Shown in pieces: positions 1 through 10,686 of a stretch of DNA of 64,000 bases. The stretch is from NCBI GenBank assembly GCA_019188255.1, contig JAETXT010000002.1, positions 2,728,001 to 2,792,000 on the forward strand, read 5' to 3'. Every line of letters begins with the position of its first letter. Positions within the stretch are counted from its first letter, which is position 1. Position numbers and translations under genes: made by a program. The stretch comes from Verticillium longisporum (Eukaryota; Ascomycota; Sordariomycetes; Glomerellales; Plectosphaerellaceae). The notes under the pieces are model-generated. The model was given only the letters and a program-made list of their open reading frames with translations, searched no databases and had not been told where the DNA came from.

Positions 1-847
1 GCAATCTTGCCGATGGAGTAGAGGATCATGTCGAGGACGAAGACCCTGCTCGTGAGCCAGCGCCAGGCCCAGGGGTAGTACGGGGCCGGGTTGGCGAGGA
101 CGTCGCGAGACGTGAAGTTTGGCTTGTAGCCCGGGGGCAGGAAGCTGGTTGCGGCGCCCGAGGTGAGGCCGACGATGCGGACGTCTGTCCCCGGCAGACG
201 GGCCGTGGCTTTGAGGAGGGGGAGGAGCTGGTTCGTCAAGAGCAAGTGGAATGCGAAACTGGGACAGTGGTTAACTCCATGATGAAGCTGGGGCTGGCTG
301 TGATGTGTGTTTGTGTGGACGCTTCTTACTCGCCGGCAATGTGCGACTCCCATGCGTCCTTCGTACGGCGTGGGTTGCCCGTGGCCGCGGCCATGTGAAC
401 TGTTGGGCGACCAGCGTCAGCGCGGTCACTTGCTACTGCTGCCATGGGCCGGGAATGGACCGACTCAGAATGTCGAGCCTGGACTCCTGCTTCTTGAAGG
501 CGTCTGCGGCACGTACTGCGGTCGTGACGTTGGCCAAGTCGAGATGGATCTGGTGCAGCTGCGCCGCGTTGGTTGCACCATTCTGCGCCAGCAACGCGGA
601 CATGGCGGTCTGCGTGCGGCCCTTGTCACGGGTCCCGAGATAGACTTTTGCGCCGCGCAGGGCGAGGAACTTGACGGTCATGAGGCCTAGGCCGCAGCTG
701 TATTTGCAGGTGGTTAGCATTCGAGGTTCTGGTCGAGGCTTGGGGAGGTGTTCCTTACTTCCCGCCGGTGATGAATGCGACTTTGCCCGTCAAATCGGGC
801 GTTCCCTCGAGGGGGTCCCAGTTCTTGATGGTTAATTCTTGGGCCAT
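1..847 (-). CDS. Short-chain dehydrogenase/reductase (retinol-dehydrogenase-like), 3' end outside the window
   Basis: This is an NAD(P)-dependent oxidoreductase of the SDR superfamily; the substrate is unknown. Proposed exons on the minus strand are 847-759, 697-465, 399-330 and 258-1 (continuing past the edge), and the phases agree across all three introns. The start MAQELTIKNW leads into the nucleotide-binding motif TGGNCGLG, which is only restored when the first intron is removed. The usual NNAG motif reads as an odd IHMAA at the second junction, whose donor (GTCGGT) is weak, so that boundary is the least certain. The catalytic pair is visible as YSIGK just before the window ends. At least 216 residues are present and the family is usually about 320-340. 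It resembles the WWOX/retinol dehydrogenase-like fungal SDRs that act on lipophilic substrates or in secondary metabolism. Confidence 0.75.
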
Positions 848-1318
848 GGTTGAAAAGTGTGCTGGCTATAGCATTGAATCGCGATGGGGAGCCTGGCCGA
901 GGATTCAAACTCAGCCATCTGGGCAGGACCTTCGTGACTCTTTATGTTGACTTCACGATGGTTGGCGATGAATGCATACCATGGGTTGAGGCAGAAGAAC
1001 CAATCATCTTGCATATTTTCCGAGGACGGTGCATGAAACTTGAACATGGTGGAAAAGCAGGCAATCTGAAATGCTGCGTCCGGCGCCACTCCTGCATGCC
1101 TAAGAACCTAGCCAAGGATGATCGGCCTGACCAAAGTCCCAAGCACTGGCCCCAAGCTTTGATATCCTCCATGGGGCCCTTTGTGCCATGTTGCCCTGCC
1201 AGGGATATGCATGTTCGATGCCCTCGCAACTTGAAGCCTGTTCGGGTCCACTCAGCCCCAGCCAGTGGTAACTGAATCATGAGGATCCAACAAGCGATAG
1301 CAGGCGCCGATCCCAGCG
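848..1318. other. Intergenic region between SDR start and regulator 3' end
   Basis: This stretch holds the presumed promoter of the SDR gene and the 3' flank of the transcription-factor gene. Short open frames on both strands show no recognisable protein motif, and I see nothing else. Confidence 0.5.
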
Positions 1319-2977
1319 TCAGGTTCGAATGTAGCTGTCCAGCTCAGGCTGAATGTAGACTTCATTCCAAAGCCCCTGAACTTGCGCCAAAAACGCTTTG
1401 TCAGACCATATAAACTTCTCGAGAATGCCAAGCAGCTCAGGCCATGATGTGTACAAGCCTCGCAGTCTGCCCTCAAGGTTGCGTTTCAGTAACTCCAGGT
1501 ATCCCGAGCGCGTCGTCCCAGCTGGAGCGAATGCCCCACCGATGTGCAGTAGCCAAGTCAGCAGCTCTCGGTGCTCGTCCCACCCGGGTTCGGCGTCTGC
1601 TTTTTGTAGCTTATAGAGTAGTTGAAGCGACAAGTGAAGCTACAAACCCGGTGGTTCAGTCATCAAGGTGTTTACTGAAGTTGAAGATGGACCTAACATG
1701 CTTACCGGCACGACTGAGGCACGCCACCTTTTGCACCGCAGCATTGTTGAGCATAGATAAGCCCCGACATAGCAACAGTCTGATATCGAAGACGCGGCTT
1801 CCAAGTCTACGATGCGTGACTGAATTGACGCCTGGTGATTGTCAACGTTTGCCATGGACATGGCGTCTTCTGGGCCAAAGAGATTCGTGTCTCGGATTTG
1901 CTGAAGAGCATGGACATCCTCCATGATCTCGAGAAAGGTGTGTCCCAGTACTGATGACCACATCTGGAACCCAGGCGGTAACTTGAAGGAAGTTGAAGAT
2001 CTTTTGTCTCTGCTCCAGGAGAGCTCGGGAAAGGATTGATGATGAAATGTTCGGCTCGAGCCTGTCATTACTGAAGAATTGAGATCTTGCCTATCTTTGG
2101 GCGTCAGACTTATTGGATTGGACAGATAGACTGAAGATTCTTACCAGAAAATGGCACGCTTGAGATTGTCACTCAGGACGATGCCCTGTCTAAGGCAGTC
2201 TTCAAGAAGATTCCGGATTGCACCCATGTGTATTTGAACTTGGCATGGCAGTCCACGTCGAGCCTATGTCACGTAGCCGTCAGCCCTAACAGCATTCATT
2301 AGACGAGAAACGGATGAGAGGCTGACCTCTGCTCCTGCGAGTAGCAGAATGGCCCCGAAGGTTGATTCTGATATGGCAGAATCAAGAGAGCTCATACTCT
2401 GCCGCAAGCAGCTCAAAGTTTGGTCCTTGTACTCGAGACACTTCCGGTTCATGCTGCCAGAAGTGACCGCACACGCAAAATTGAGCCTGACGGCATAAAG
2501 AAGAGCTGGGTTATCCGGGCTCTTCCGAAGCACACATGATATGTTCTGCAACACAAGCTCGTCTGCTACGTCGAACACGGGATGCATTAAAGCGGAACTA
2601 TCTTTTTAGTTTCAGAGAAGTCAACGCCTCAATTCGTCATAGTGTGTGTGGTGCATTTTCTTACAAGGTACCTTTAGCAGACGTTGTAGGCTTGGTAGCC
2701 CGCCAACCAGCATTTGAAATGCGTCAAGGGTGTTAATAGATGAACAATATGGCGTGGAAACAATGCTCTGAAGAGTCTGCGAGGGCTTTGCAGCCCGGCC
2801 CTTCACTATATCATTCGGGGAAACTACACGAAAGTTCGCGCCAGACTTTTGCTGAAGCTGTCTTTTACTCGAGAGAGCTTGAGATACAGCGTGTGACCGG
2901 GCGAGTCGCAGCGACGCGCGGTCCCTACCTTCTCCAGGGTTCTGAATGGAGATGAACTTGAAGGCTCGTCCCGGCAT
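1319..2977 (-). CDS. Fungal-specific transcription factor domain protein without an N-terminal zinc cluster
   Basis: Five exons (2977-2665, 2601-2327, 2263-2145, 2090-1706, 1639-1319) join in phase to a protein of about 470 residues. The N-terminus (MPGRAFKFISIQNP, then RLARSHAV) matches the FxFI...P...RSHV block found near the start of many fungal regulators. The middle has AILLLAGAEARRG followed by CQVQIHMGAIRNLLED, and the C-terminal part has LPPGFQM, then WLLHIGGAFAP and SWPELLGILEKFIW. This order is that of the fungal_trans_2 class of Zn(II)2Cys6-related regulators. No CX2CX6C cluster is visible upstream of the chosen Met, so the protein may bind DNA through a partner, act as a non-DNA-binding regulator, or be missing a first exon. 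The start was chosen because the conserved block follows it immediately; an in-frame Met exists 35 codons upstream. Function is presumed nuclear transcriptional control; targets are unknown. Confidence 0.72.
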
Positions 2978-3207
2978 TGGGCAAGCAACAGTATATGGAT
3001 GGTGCTCAAGCGATTTGATAAGCCACCCTGCTATCGTCAGGGGGAGCTTCACTGGGGTATTCGATGATGACGGACACCACAAGTATTGGGTGAATTAACA
3101 GGTTATGTCGCACATGCTAGCAAATCTGCCTGCAGTTGGACCAAAGGGCAAGAAGGTATTCGTGAAGAGAAAGATGAACTACATGTCGGCCATGTGCGCA
3201 GGCCAAG

Positions 3208-3735
3208 ATGACCAGTTGGTTTTTGATTACCAAGAAGCCACTAATGACTCCTAAAGGTCAATCATCTGGGGGTAGATTTTCGGTTACTAAGCAGGCATCC
3301 AACAGGGTTGGTCTCCACAGCCATACCAGGTTTCAGCGCTTGTACCCTCCTTCGACCCTTCAACTTCAAACCCTCCACTGTCATCGACTTGTTACCAACC
3401 AGCCGAAAAGGCAAGCCCAAGCTATGGTTTTCAATCCTCATCCTACCGGTTTCCGAACGAAACATTGGCGAAAGCTTTACGAATCGTACATCCTTGACCT
3501 CAACTCTTTAAGGCAGGTTGTTGAAAGCAGCGGCATATTCGTTTTTGTAGATGCCGAGCCTTGGGGAGCGGATAGTTCCAAGCCAGCAGAAATTGGACTA
3601 TCTCTCTTGCCAAGTCTTGACCTCATCACAATTGCTAATACATCTTCGACGATGCTTTGGACTTTGGACAATCTCAGCACCGAACATCGCATCGAGATAT
3701 ACAGATTTCGTATTCTCGGCAGAGATAGGTATTAA
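3208..3735 (+). pseudogene. Gfd2/YDR514C-like protein, 3' truncated by the RIP island
   Basis: The open frame carries a stretch IFVFVDAEPWGADSSKPAEI followed by GLSLLPSLD. This resembles the beta-strand/acidic motif at the start of the Gfd2/YDR514C C-terminal domain (an RNase H-like fold), in which an (I/V)DxE(A/W)WE..H....EIG pattern recurs. A further block RIEIYRFRILGRDRY resembles the later HYRI segment. The frame ends at TAT TAA, and those bases are the first bases of the terminal inverted repeat starting at 3730, so the stop comes from the inserted element and the real C-terminus is lost. The N-terminal 70 residues look unstructured, and the true start may be the later Met near 3424. The 19,093-19,700 flank shows no obvious continuation of the gene. 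The family call rests on motif resemblance only. Confidence 0.4.
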
Positions 3736-3980
3736 GGAGTCTTATACAATGAGTAAAGGGATTAACTATTAATCTCTTAGGGGTCTCTAGGAAGATAGAA
3801 TAATTAATACCCTTCTCTAAATCTTAGTCTATTAACCTTTCTTATAACTATTCCTTTATTATATTTAGTCCTCTCTTCTTAATTCCTACGATTAAATAAT
3901 AAGCGATCCCCTATTAGTCTTATACCTCCTTTAAGTCCTAATATAATGCCCTATCTCTTTCTTTACTTCGTCTTAAAATA
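3730..3980 (+). repeat. Left terminal inverted repeat of the RIP island (251 bp)
   Basis: This segment, beginning TATTAAGG, aligns without gaps to the reverse complement of 18842-19092. I count 19 mismatches over 251 positions, and every one is a transition (C/T or G/A), as expected if two initially identical copies were mutated independently by RIP. The similarity fades inward of 3980. Confidence 0.88.
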
Positions 3981-6900
3981 TAATATAATATTTAAATTAA
4001 AGGTCCTTATTAAATTCTAAGTAGTTCTCTCTTAGGCTATTTAGTATTATCTAATTTAATAATATTTATATATTCTAGATTTCTATTTAGTTCTTAAATA
4101 TCTATTTTAATAAATACCTCCTATTAATTAGTTAGGGTTTCTAGATTAATTCTTTATTATCTAATAATTATAATTTAATACTTCTATATATCTTTCTTCT
4201 TATTTTAATTCTATTTCTTATTCTTTTATTATTCTTATTTAATAATTTAATAATTCTCTTCTATAGCTAATTAATAGGTAATAGCTTATTAATATAATTT
4301 GATTATTCTAATATTCTTCTATTCTCCTTCTTTATCTTAATTCTATTTAATTATTCTTATATTATTCTATTCTTAAATAGTAATCTAATAAGCTTCTTCT
4401 ATAATTAATTAATAATTATTCGCTTTTTAATATAGATTTATTAATCTATTATTCTTCGTTCTTTCCTTTCTTATTATTTAGATTTAATAAATAATTATTA
4501 TTTTAAAGTAATTTATTATAGGTTTCTAATATATCTATAAGAGGATTTTCTAATTATTATTTCTATCTTTTCTTCTTTTTTAATAATAATAATAATAATA
4601 ATAGTATTCCTCCCCTCCTTAATACTATTTTTATATCTTTTATAATAATCCTTTAATAATTAGCTATTATATAGTTATTAATTAAATATAATTCTTAGAT
4701 CGATTCTAGTTTTCTAATTCTTTAATAAGAATAATTTATAAATCTATTAATATCTATCTATTAATTATCTATTAATTAGAAATAATAATACTATTATTTA
4801 AATAATTTCCTATTTATAAATTACTTTTAATATTTCTTTTATAATTTAATAGCTAATTAGCTATAAAGTAATAGCTCTTCTTCCTCTTAACCCTTATTAA
4901 GAGCCTAGATAGGTATACTTAATTAGAGACTTATTATATCTCTATTACTACGATTATATATATAAGTAGTTTAATCCTATTATAAGCGGGGAGTACTTTT
5001 ATTATAAGGAGGACGTTAGTAAATTAGCTAGTATCTAGTAATTAATTATTAGTTAATCGTTTATATAGCTAGTTCTACTAAATGCTCCTATTATAGAGTA
5101 GCTTAAGGAGGTAAGCTATACTTTATTATAAATTACCCCCCTTTTATTCCCCTATTATCTAGTAGCTAATCCCTTATAAGTATCTATTAAGTACTAGGTT
5201 ATTATATATACCCTTAAATTAGCTATTAAAGCTATAGCTAAAAATAGCTATATTAGTATCTTTAAAGTAAATAGTACTTATTTATTAGATATTTATTATT
5301 TAAGTATTAATAGATTTCTTTTAATTAATTTCAATATAATTAAAACTATTAGCTAGAAGGCCCTTTAAAAAGGTAAAAACGATAAAGCGCTAAGCGCTAA
5401 GAAGTATACTATTACTAATTAATAGGAGGCTAGTAAGTATTCTATTTACTATCTCGCTATTATTAATTATCTTATTTAAGCTATTAAGCGCTCTATTATT
5501 ACTATTAAGGTCTCTACTATTACCCTATAATAGATTACCGGTTCTCTCGCTAAGCTAGTTACTATTTAGTCTAAGATCTAGGAGAATTATACTTTAATCG
5601 TAAATCGCTTATTAATTATTTACTATTTATTTATTAATAATCTATTAGAATTATAATATTCTTATTAGCGCTACCGATAATAAAGAGGATAATAAGAACT
5701 AGGAAAATAATAGTAAAATAGTAGCTTAAGAATTACTAATAGTCTATTAATACTCCTCTATTATTTAGTTTTTTCTTTTACTTTTTTTTTTTTATTATTC
5801 TTCTTTAAGAGTAGGGCTAGGGGCTAGACTATCCCCTAAATATTAATTAAATTACTATTAATCCATTATTATACTTCTTTATAATTATTTATATATCTTA
5901 ATAAGGTCGTCTATTACGTTTCGTTATAGTTTCTATAAATTCTCGCTTTCTAGGTATCCTTCCTATTTAATAAGGTATTATTAATTATATAATAGTCCCC
6001 TATAATTAACTATTCTCTTAACTATATATATATCTTTATTTCCTATAGCTAGTAATACTTTATTAACTTATAGCTAAAATAATAATTAGTTTTCTCTACC
6101 TTTCTAATTTTCTAAATATAATATATAGAATATATTATATACTTTATAGCTAAGGGGTAGCTATAGCTTATATATTAGACTATAGCTACTTATCCTCTTA
6201 ATAATTCTAAATAGTCTAAAGTATTTATTTAATAGCTTCTTATTAGGTCTCTACTATTTAATCGTTCTTATAGAGAGGAGAATTAAATCTCTTATTTTAT
6301 ATTCTTTCTAGATTCTTCCTTAATTATAATAATAGGCTTAGTATCTATTATTAGTCTCTAAGAGTCTATAAATTATCTCTCTCTTAATTATCTATTAAGC
6401 TATTTATAATTCTACTATCTCTAAGTTCCTTTATTATTATATAGTATAGCCTAGGTCCCTTAGTCTAGCTAGGTTATAGCTTATTAATACTTCTATTAAT
6501 AATTACTAGATTATTATATAGAATAATATATTATATACGAATTCCGTTATAGGGAGTAGGGAAATCTAGTTCGTTTATTTATAATTATAGAATACTTTAA
6601 AGTAGTATTCTAGGTTCTAATTCTATCGTTCTATTTAGCTATTAATCTATAAATAGAAGGCTATTAAGAGTCGTCTCTTTATTCCTATTATTTTATATAA
6701 AGTTATTTAAAACTTATTAATAAATAGTAACCCTTTATCTAAAACTATACCTTTTAAGAGGCTATATCTCTTAAATATATAGTCCTATAATATAATTATT
6801 AGACTAGCTATTATAAGTCTATTACTAATTAATATATATATATAGTATATTCTATAAAGCGGTCTATAATAATTAATATAATATCTTATTTATTAATTTT

Positions 6901-8826
6901 AGGGAATCTTATAATAAAGTCTATAAATATTTCCTTAAAAGGACTATTAAATAGTAATAGGCTACTTAATTAGCTATATAGCTTATAATATTAGGGTTTT
7001 ATTATCTAATATATTAAATATATAGGGATATATTCCTTAATATCTTTAATTAAATTATTCTAGAAATATATATTTTTAAGCTAGGTAATAATCTTCCTAA
7101 CTCCTTAATACCCTATTATTAAGCTATTATAGGCTTATTATAGGATTTCGTTTCTAAGGGCCTTATCTTATAGAATAAAGATCTTATTCTTAAAGGTTAA
7201 TAGGCTATTTACTTCTATTTACTAATTAAGTAGCCTTTACTCCTTTCTTACTTTATAGAAGGTATTATTTCCCTAAGCTTCTAAGATAGCTTCTTTAATA
7301 GGTTTATTATCTAGCTATTAATCTATTATAATAATAGCCCTAATAATATTAAAGAATCGTTTTATCTATAATAATAGATAATATACCTTTACTTACTCCT
7401 ATTCTCCTTAACTTAGCTTATAATTAAGCCTCCTAGAGAGGCTATCTACTAGGTTCCTATTATTTACCTAATATTTAATAATAAAGTCGAACTCTAATAG
7501 CATTTATAACTATCTTCCCTATTATCCTAAGATCTTTAGCTTTTCTATAAAATATTTATAATTAAAGTAATCGGTTAGGACTTTAATTATTAATCTATTA
7601 TAAATAAAGTATTATCTCTATATCTTAAAAGACTCTATAATTACTATTATTTCTATTTCTAGTATATTATATTATAGCTCTATATTTTTAAGCTTTTTTA
7701 AAAAGTATATAATCGGTTTCTAATAGCTATTCTCTAATTAAGATAGGATTATTCTAATTACGAAGTTTAATATATTAAGCTTAATTCTCGTTTTTAATCT
7801 ATTATCGAAGTATTAGAGGATAAGAGCTTTTATAAATATAAATTTTAATTTTTAGAAAGCTATTAAATTAATAATATTTATCTAGAAGTCTATTATTAAT
7901 TATTTAGTATTCTTATTAATTAAGAGGGCTATAATTTTCGAATAGTTTTTAATAAAATATTTATAAAAGCTTATAAACTTAAAGAATCTTTAAAAATCTT
8001 TTAAGGATTAAAAGGTTAGCTAGTCCCTTATTATAGTAATTCATTCTTCTATAATATATATATTTATAAAGGAGATTATAAATCCTAGAAACTCTATTAT
8101 TATTATATTAAAATCGTATTTTTCTAGATTTATATAGAGGTTCTATTCTCGAAATCTTTTAAATACTATTCTAATATTCTATTAATATTCTTTTAATATT
8201 ATTAAATATATTAAAATATCGTTTATATAAATAATATATATTATATCTATAAAGTTAATTAATATTTTATTAATATATATTTAGAAAGTAGCTAATATAT
8301 TCGCAAAGCTAAATAATATAATAAAGTATTCGAAATAGCTATATTTTATTTTAAATACTATTTTCTATTTATCATTTATTTTAATATATAGTTAATAATA
8401 AATATCTTTTAAATCTAATTTTATAAATAACTTAGCTATTATTAATTAATTAAATAGCTCGTAGATAAATAAAAGGGTAATATAGTCTTTCTTTATAATC
8501 TTATTAAATCCCCTATAATTAATATATATCCTAAGCTTATTATCCTTCTTTAGGATAAATAATATAAAGGTATTAATAGAGCTAATAGAGTATTTAATTT
8601 ATCCCTTTTTTAATAAATCGTTTATATATTCCTTTAATATTTCTAATTCCTTTTCTATTAAAGTATAAATAGGTCCGAAAAGTAATTTCTTTCTATCCTT
8701 AAATTCTATTAAATAATCCTATTAATAATATTATAATAGGGTTATTATTTATTTAATATTGAATATATCCCTAAATTTATAATATTCTATTAAGATTATA
8801 GTAAATAGCTTATTTCTCTTATTATA

Positions 8827-8872
8827 ACGTAATCCACAAGCGAGTGGTTCACCCAAGCGAGTGGTTCACTTC
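8827..8872 (+). repeat. 5' terminal inverted repeat of the Fot1-type element
   Basis: The repeat begins ACGTAATCCACAAG and contains the unit GCGAGTGGTTCAC twice in tandem (starting at about 8840 and 8857), each preceded by AA. Such duplicated subterminal units are plausible transposase-binding sites. It matches the reverse complement of 10641-10686 at 45 of 46 positions. Confidence 0.93.
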
Positions 8873-8924
8873 GCCCGGGCCCACGACCTACACCTGAATT
8901 CTACAGATTCCACCTCCGCCCGCG

Positions 8925-10579
8925 ATGGAGACTCTTTCAAAAGAAGGTCAATTATTCCTTGCTATCCAAGCTATGGACAATGACCCGAACCTAAGCGCCC
9001 GGAGTGCTGCGAGGATCTACACCGTCCCCTTAACGACGCTCCTCCGACGCCAGAAGGGCAAACCCTCCCGACGCGAAAGCCCGCCCAATTCTGCCAAATT
9101 AACAGTACTAGAAGAGAAAACTATTGTCGAATATATCCTTGACCTAGATGCGCGATCTTACCCTCCCCGGTTGGGTGAGGTCGGAGATATGGCGAATCGC
9201 CTGCTTGCCGACCGTGACGCGCCACGCGTCGGGAAGAACTGGGCCGCAAACTTCGTCAAACGGCAACCAGAGCTCCGGACGCGTTTCTTTCGCAAGTACG
9301 ACTACAAGAGGGCCCAATGCGAAGATCCGGACGCGATAAACGCGTGGTTCCGCCTCGTGCATAACATGATCGCCAAGTACGGCATCCAAGAGGCTGACAT
9401 GTACAACTTTGACGAGACCGGCGTCCAGATGGGCGTTATCGCCAACGGAATGGTCGTGACCAGTTCGGAAAGACGGTCCAATGTGAAGATGAGGCAGCCA
9501 GGCAACCGGGAATGGGTTACGGTGATCCAGGGCGTTGGCGCGTTGGGTTTCTCCGTCCCGCCGTTCATCTTGGTTTCGGGCAAGTACCACCTCTCGAGCT
9601 GGTACCAGGACGACGCGATTTCTCGCGACTGGAGAATCGCAACATCTCCAAACGGCTGGACGACGAATGATATTGGTCTGGAATGGATTCGGCATTTTGA
9701 CAGGCATACAAAGTCCCGTACTTCGGGCGGTTATCGCCTACTGATCCTGGATGGCCACGAAAGTCACCACTCGGTCGACTTCGAACTCTACTGCAAGGAG
9801 AACAACATCATCACACTCTGTATGCCTCCTCATTCGTCACATCTACTCCAGCCTCTCGATGTTGGGTGTTTTGGCCCACTAAAGAAAGCATACGGTCGGC
9901 AAATCGAGGATAGGATGAGGGCGGGTACAACGCACATCAGCAAAGAGGACTTCTTCCCGGCGTTTTCGGCTGCATTTCAGCAAGCAATGACAGAAAAAAC
10001 ATCCAGGGAGGCTTTCGAGGAGCGGGGCTTGTCCCCCATAACCCGGAAACAGTCCTGTCAAAGCTGGATGTGAGGTTGAGGACGACGACGCCTCCGGGGA
10101 CGTCCCACGGGGAGCGTGATTCTTGGGTCTCTAAGACGCCCACTAACCTGCTCGAGGCAGGTTCCCAGACTGACTTCATCAAAGGGCGAATCTCACGCCA
10201 CCAGGGAAGCTCCCCAACGTCAATTTTAGATGCTGTTGACTATCTTGCGAAGGGGACGCGGGGTGTTATGCACCAGATCGCTCTTTTGAAGTCAGAGGTT
10301 ATGATCCTTCGAGAGGAAAATGCTACACTAAGCCGACGCCGGAGGGCCAAAAAGCTACGTCTCCGGGAAGGAGGAAGCATGGCTGTAGGCGAGGGACAGG
10401 ACAAGATTGCTCAGAAGGAAGTAGATATCCAGATAAAAGAGGAAACGCTGCAGAACCCGGGTCCCGCGTCGTGGTCCCAGCCGAAGAAACGATGCTGTAG
10501 CGTATGCGGGAAGACCGGCCACAACGCGAGAACTTGTCAGGTAGCTATCTCATCGTCTGCAAAAGACGAGGAGGAGTGA
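8925..10579 (+). CDS. Pogo/Fot1-family transposase, frameshifted near its C-terminus
   Basis: The first open frame (8925-10073, 382 residues) has an N-terminal helix-turn-helix (about 15-45: SARSAARIYTVPLTTLLRR) and a CENP-B-type HTH (about 60-125). Its DDE_1 catalytic core shows the first Asp in YNFDETG (about 163), the second in LILDGHESH (about 276) and the third in PPHSSHLLQPLDVG (about 312). After GLSP at about 10,035 the family sequence continues in another frame (HNPETVLSKLDV and onward) to a stop at 10579. That tail includes a coiled-coil-like Arg/Lys/Glu-rich region and a CCHC knuckle (CSVCGKTGHNARTC, about 10,495-10,540). A single missing base in a run of five C near 10,033-10,038 accounts for the shift. 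Uninterrupted, the protein would be about 550 residues, normal for Fot1/Tan1/Pot-type transposases. It could be a dead copy or a base-calling error. Confidence 0.9.
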
Positions 10580-10640
10580 TTTTAATTGATTTACGGCGTT
10601 TGGGTTGAGGTTTTCCTCGGAATGTTTGTCGGGTCGGGGT

Positions 10641-10686
10641 GAAGTGAACCACTCGCATGGGTGAACCACTCGCTTGTGGATTACGT
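10641..10686 (-). repeat. 3' terminal inverted repeat of the Fot1-type element
   Basis: This is the inverted copy of 8827-8872 with one A/T difference, ending at ACGT and followed by the TA target duplication at 10687-10688. Confidence 0.93.

Larger units (their letters stand above)
8827..10686 (+). mobile_element. Pogo/Fot1-type (Tc1-mariner superfamily) DNA transposon, not RIP-mutated
   Basis: The 1,860-bp element has 46-bp terminal inverted repeats differing at a single position and is flanked by TA on both sides (8825-8826 and 10687-10688), the target duplication of Tc1-mariner elements. It encodes one transposase with CENP-B-like DNA-binding and DDE domains. Its composition is that of ordinary genes with CA and TG present, in sharp contrast with the surrounding RIP-mutated sequence. 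It therefore landed after the host element was mutated, or has escaped RIP. The internal open frame has a one-base frameshift near the 3' end. Confidence 0.95.

Noticed and set aside
4580..4605. (TAA)n tract as a separate microsatellite of interest
   Set aside because: It lies inside RIP-mutated DNA where TA-rich triplet runs are expected.
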